A stretch of DNA of 5,957 nt, from the NCBI GenBank assembly GCA_021204885.1, contig JAJPYP010000253.1, positions 1-5,957 of the forward strand, given 5' to 3'. The notes below the pieces were generated by a model. The model was not told the DNA's origin. It was given only the letters and a program-made list of their open reading frames with translations, and did no database searches. Each line of letters opens with the position of its first letter. Position 1 is the first letter of the stretch. This document shows positions 5,465 to 5,957 of this stretch, piece after piece. The position numbers and the translations under genes were made by a program. This DNA comes from Prevotellaceae bacterium. GTDB taxonomy: Bacteria; Bacteroidota; Bacteroidia; Bacteroidales; Bacteroidaceae.

Positions 5465-5957
5465 ATGAAAGTCATGAAATTCGGCGGAACGTCCGTAGGT
5501 TCCGCAAGCAGTCTTTTAAACGTGAAGCGTATCGTAGAGGCGACCACCGAGCCGGTTATTGTTGTGGTTTCCGCCTTGGGTGGTGTGACCGACCGGTTAA
5601 TCCATATCTCGCAGATGGCGGCGGCGGGCGATGCCGCTTACCAAGCCGAATACCGCGCCGTGGTGTACCGCCACGTGGCGTTGGTGAGCGAGGTGTTTCC
5701 CGAAGGGGAGGAGCGCGTGCAGTTGCAAGGCCAGATAGGGGAGTTGCTCGACGAGCTCAAGGACATCTTCCAAGGCATCTACCTCATCAAGGACCTTTCA
5801 CAGAAAACGTCGGATGCCATCACCAGTTATGGCGAGCGGCTCTCTTCCATCATCGTCTCCCGGCTCACGGGGGCGCGACTCTTTGATGCCCGCCTCTTCG
5901 TCAAGACCGAGAAGAAGCACTCCAAGCACCTTTTGGATGCCGAACTGACCAACGCGC
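5465..5957 (+). CDS. thrA: Bifunctional aspartate kinase/homoserine dehydrogenase, N-terminal part (3' end outside window)
   Basis: The first 164 codons are present. They encode the amino-terminal aspartokinase domain, which phosphorylates aspartate in the first step of threonine, methionine and lysine synthesis in the cytosol. Visible motifs are MKFGGTSVG at 4-12, VSALGGVTD at 35-43 and SDAITSYGERLSS at 116-128, the last typical of kinases fused to homoserine dehydrogenase; FDARLFVKTEKKH follows. The homoserine dehydrogenase half would lie beyond the window, so a monofunctional aspartokinase cannot be strictly excluded, although the sequence looks like the Bacteroidales ThrA form. The ATG at 5465 begins right at the conserved strand. 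Upstream are 310 gene-free bases holding a promoter, a Thr/Met-rich leader peptide and hairpins, suggesting attenuation control. Confidence 0.88.
   Translation, partial: MKVMKFGGTSVGSASSLLNVKRIVEATTEPVIVVVSALGGVTDRLIHISQMAAAGDAAYQAEYRAVVYRHVALVSEVFPEGEERVQLQGQIGELLDELKDIFQGIYLIKDLSQKTSDAITSYGERLSSIIVSRLTGARLFDARLFVKTEKKHSKHLLDAELTNA

Overview
The window reads as chromosomal DNA from a Bacteroidales bacterium (Bacteroides, Phocaeicola, Parabacteroides or a close relative). Three things point there. Several intergenic regions carry the Bacteroidetes-type -7 promoter element TAnnTTTG. Start codons mostly lack a strong Shine-Dalgarno sequence. The protein sequences, such as the ThrA-type aspartokinase start MKVMKFGGTSVG, look like that order. 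This assignment is an inference from motifs; no database search was possible.

Layout, left to right, all genes on the + strand. (1) 1-1909 is a tight, GC-rich run of ordinary genes: the C-terminal part of a TetR-family regulator, a FabG-type 3-oxoacyl-ACP reductase, and an RluA-family pseudouridine synthase with a GTG start. Gaps are only 31 and 21 bases, so this is probably one transcription unit. (2) 1910-2256 has no gene. It holds five full copies plus one partial copy of a 23-bp tandem repeat, each full copy carrying a palindrome, then an AT-rich promoter region with a 13-bp direct repeat. (3) 2257-4438 is an AT-richer two-gene cassette: a small unrecognised secreted protein, then, four bases later, a large secreted protein with an apparent thioredoxin-like N-terminal domain (CYRC motif) and a long beta-rich, propeller-like remainder. 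A perfect 17-bp inverted repeat lies inside the start of the second gene. (4) 4439-5154 is a separately promoted beta-class carbonic anhydrase. (5) 5155-5957 is a promoter, a 22-codon Thr/Met-rich leader peptide with nearby hairpins, and the 5' part of thrA (aspartokinase/homoserine dehydrogenase), cut by the window end.

The two regions most worth attention are the cassette with its palindromic repeat array and the 310-base thrA leader, which looks like a ribosome-mediated attenuator sensing threonine and perhaps methionine supply. The cassette differs visibly in base composition from the housekeeping genes on both sides, which suggests an accessory insertion between conserved genes. No tRNA, rRNA, CRISPR array, transposase or origin was seen.
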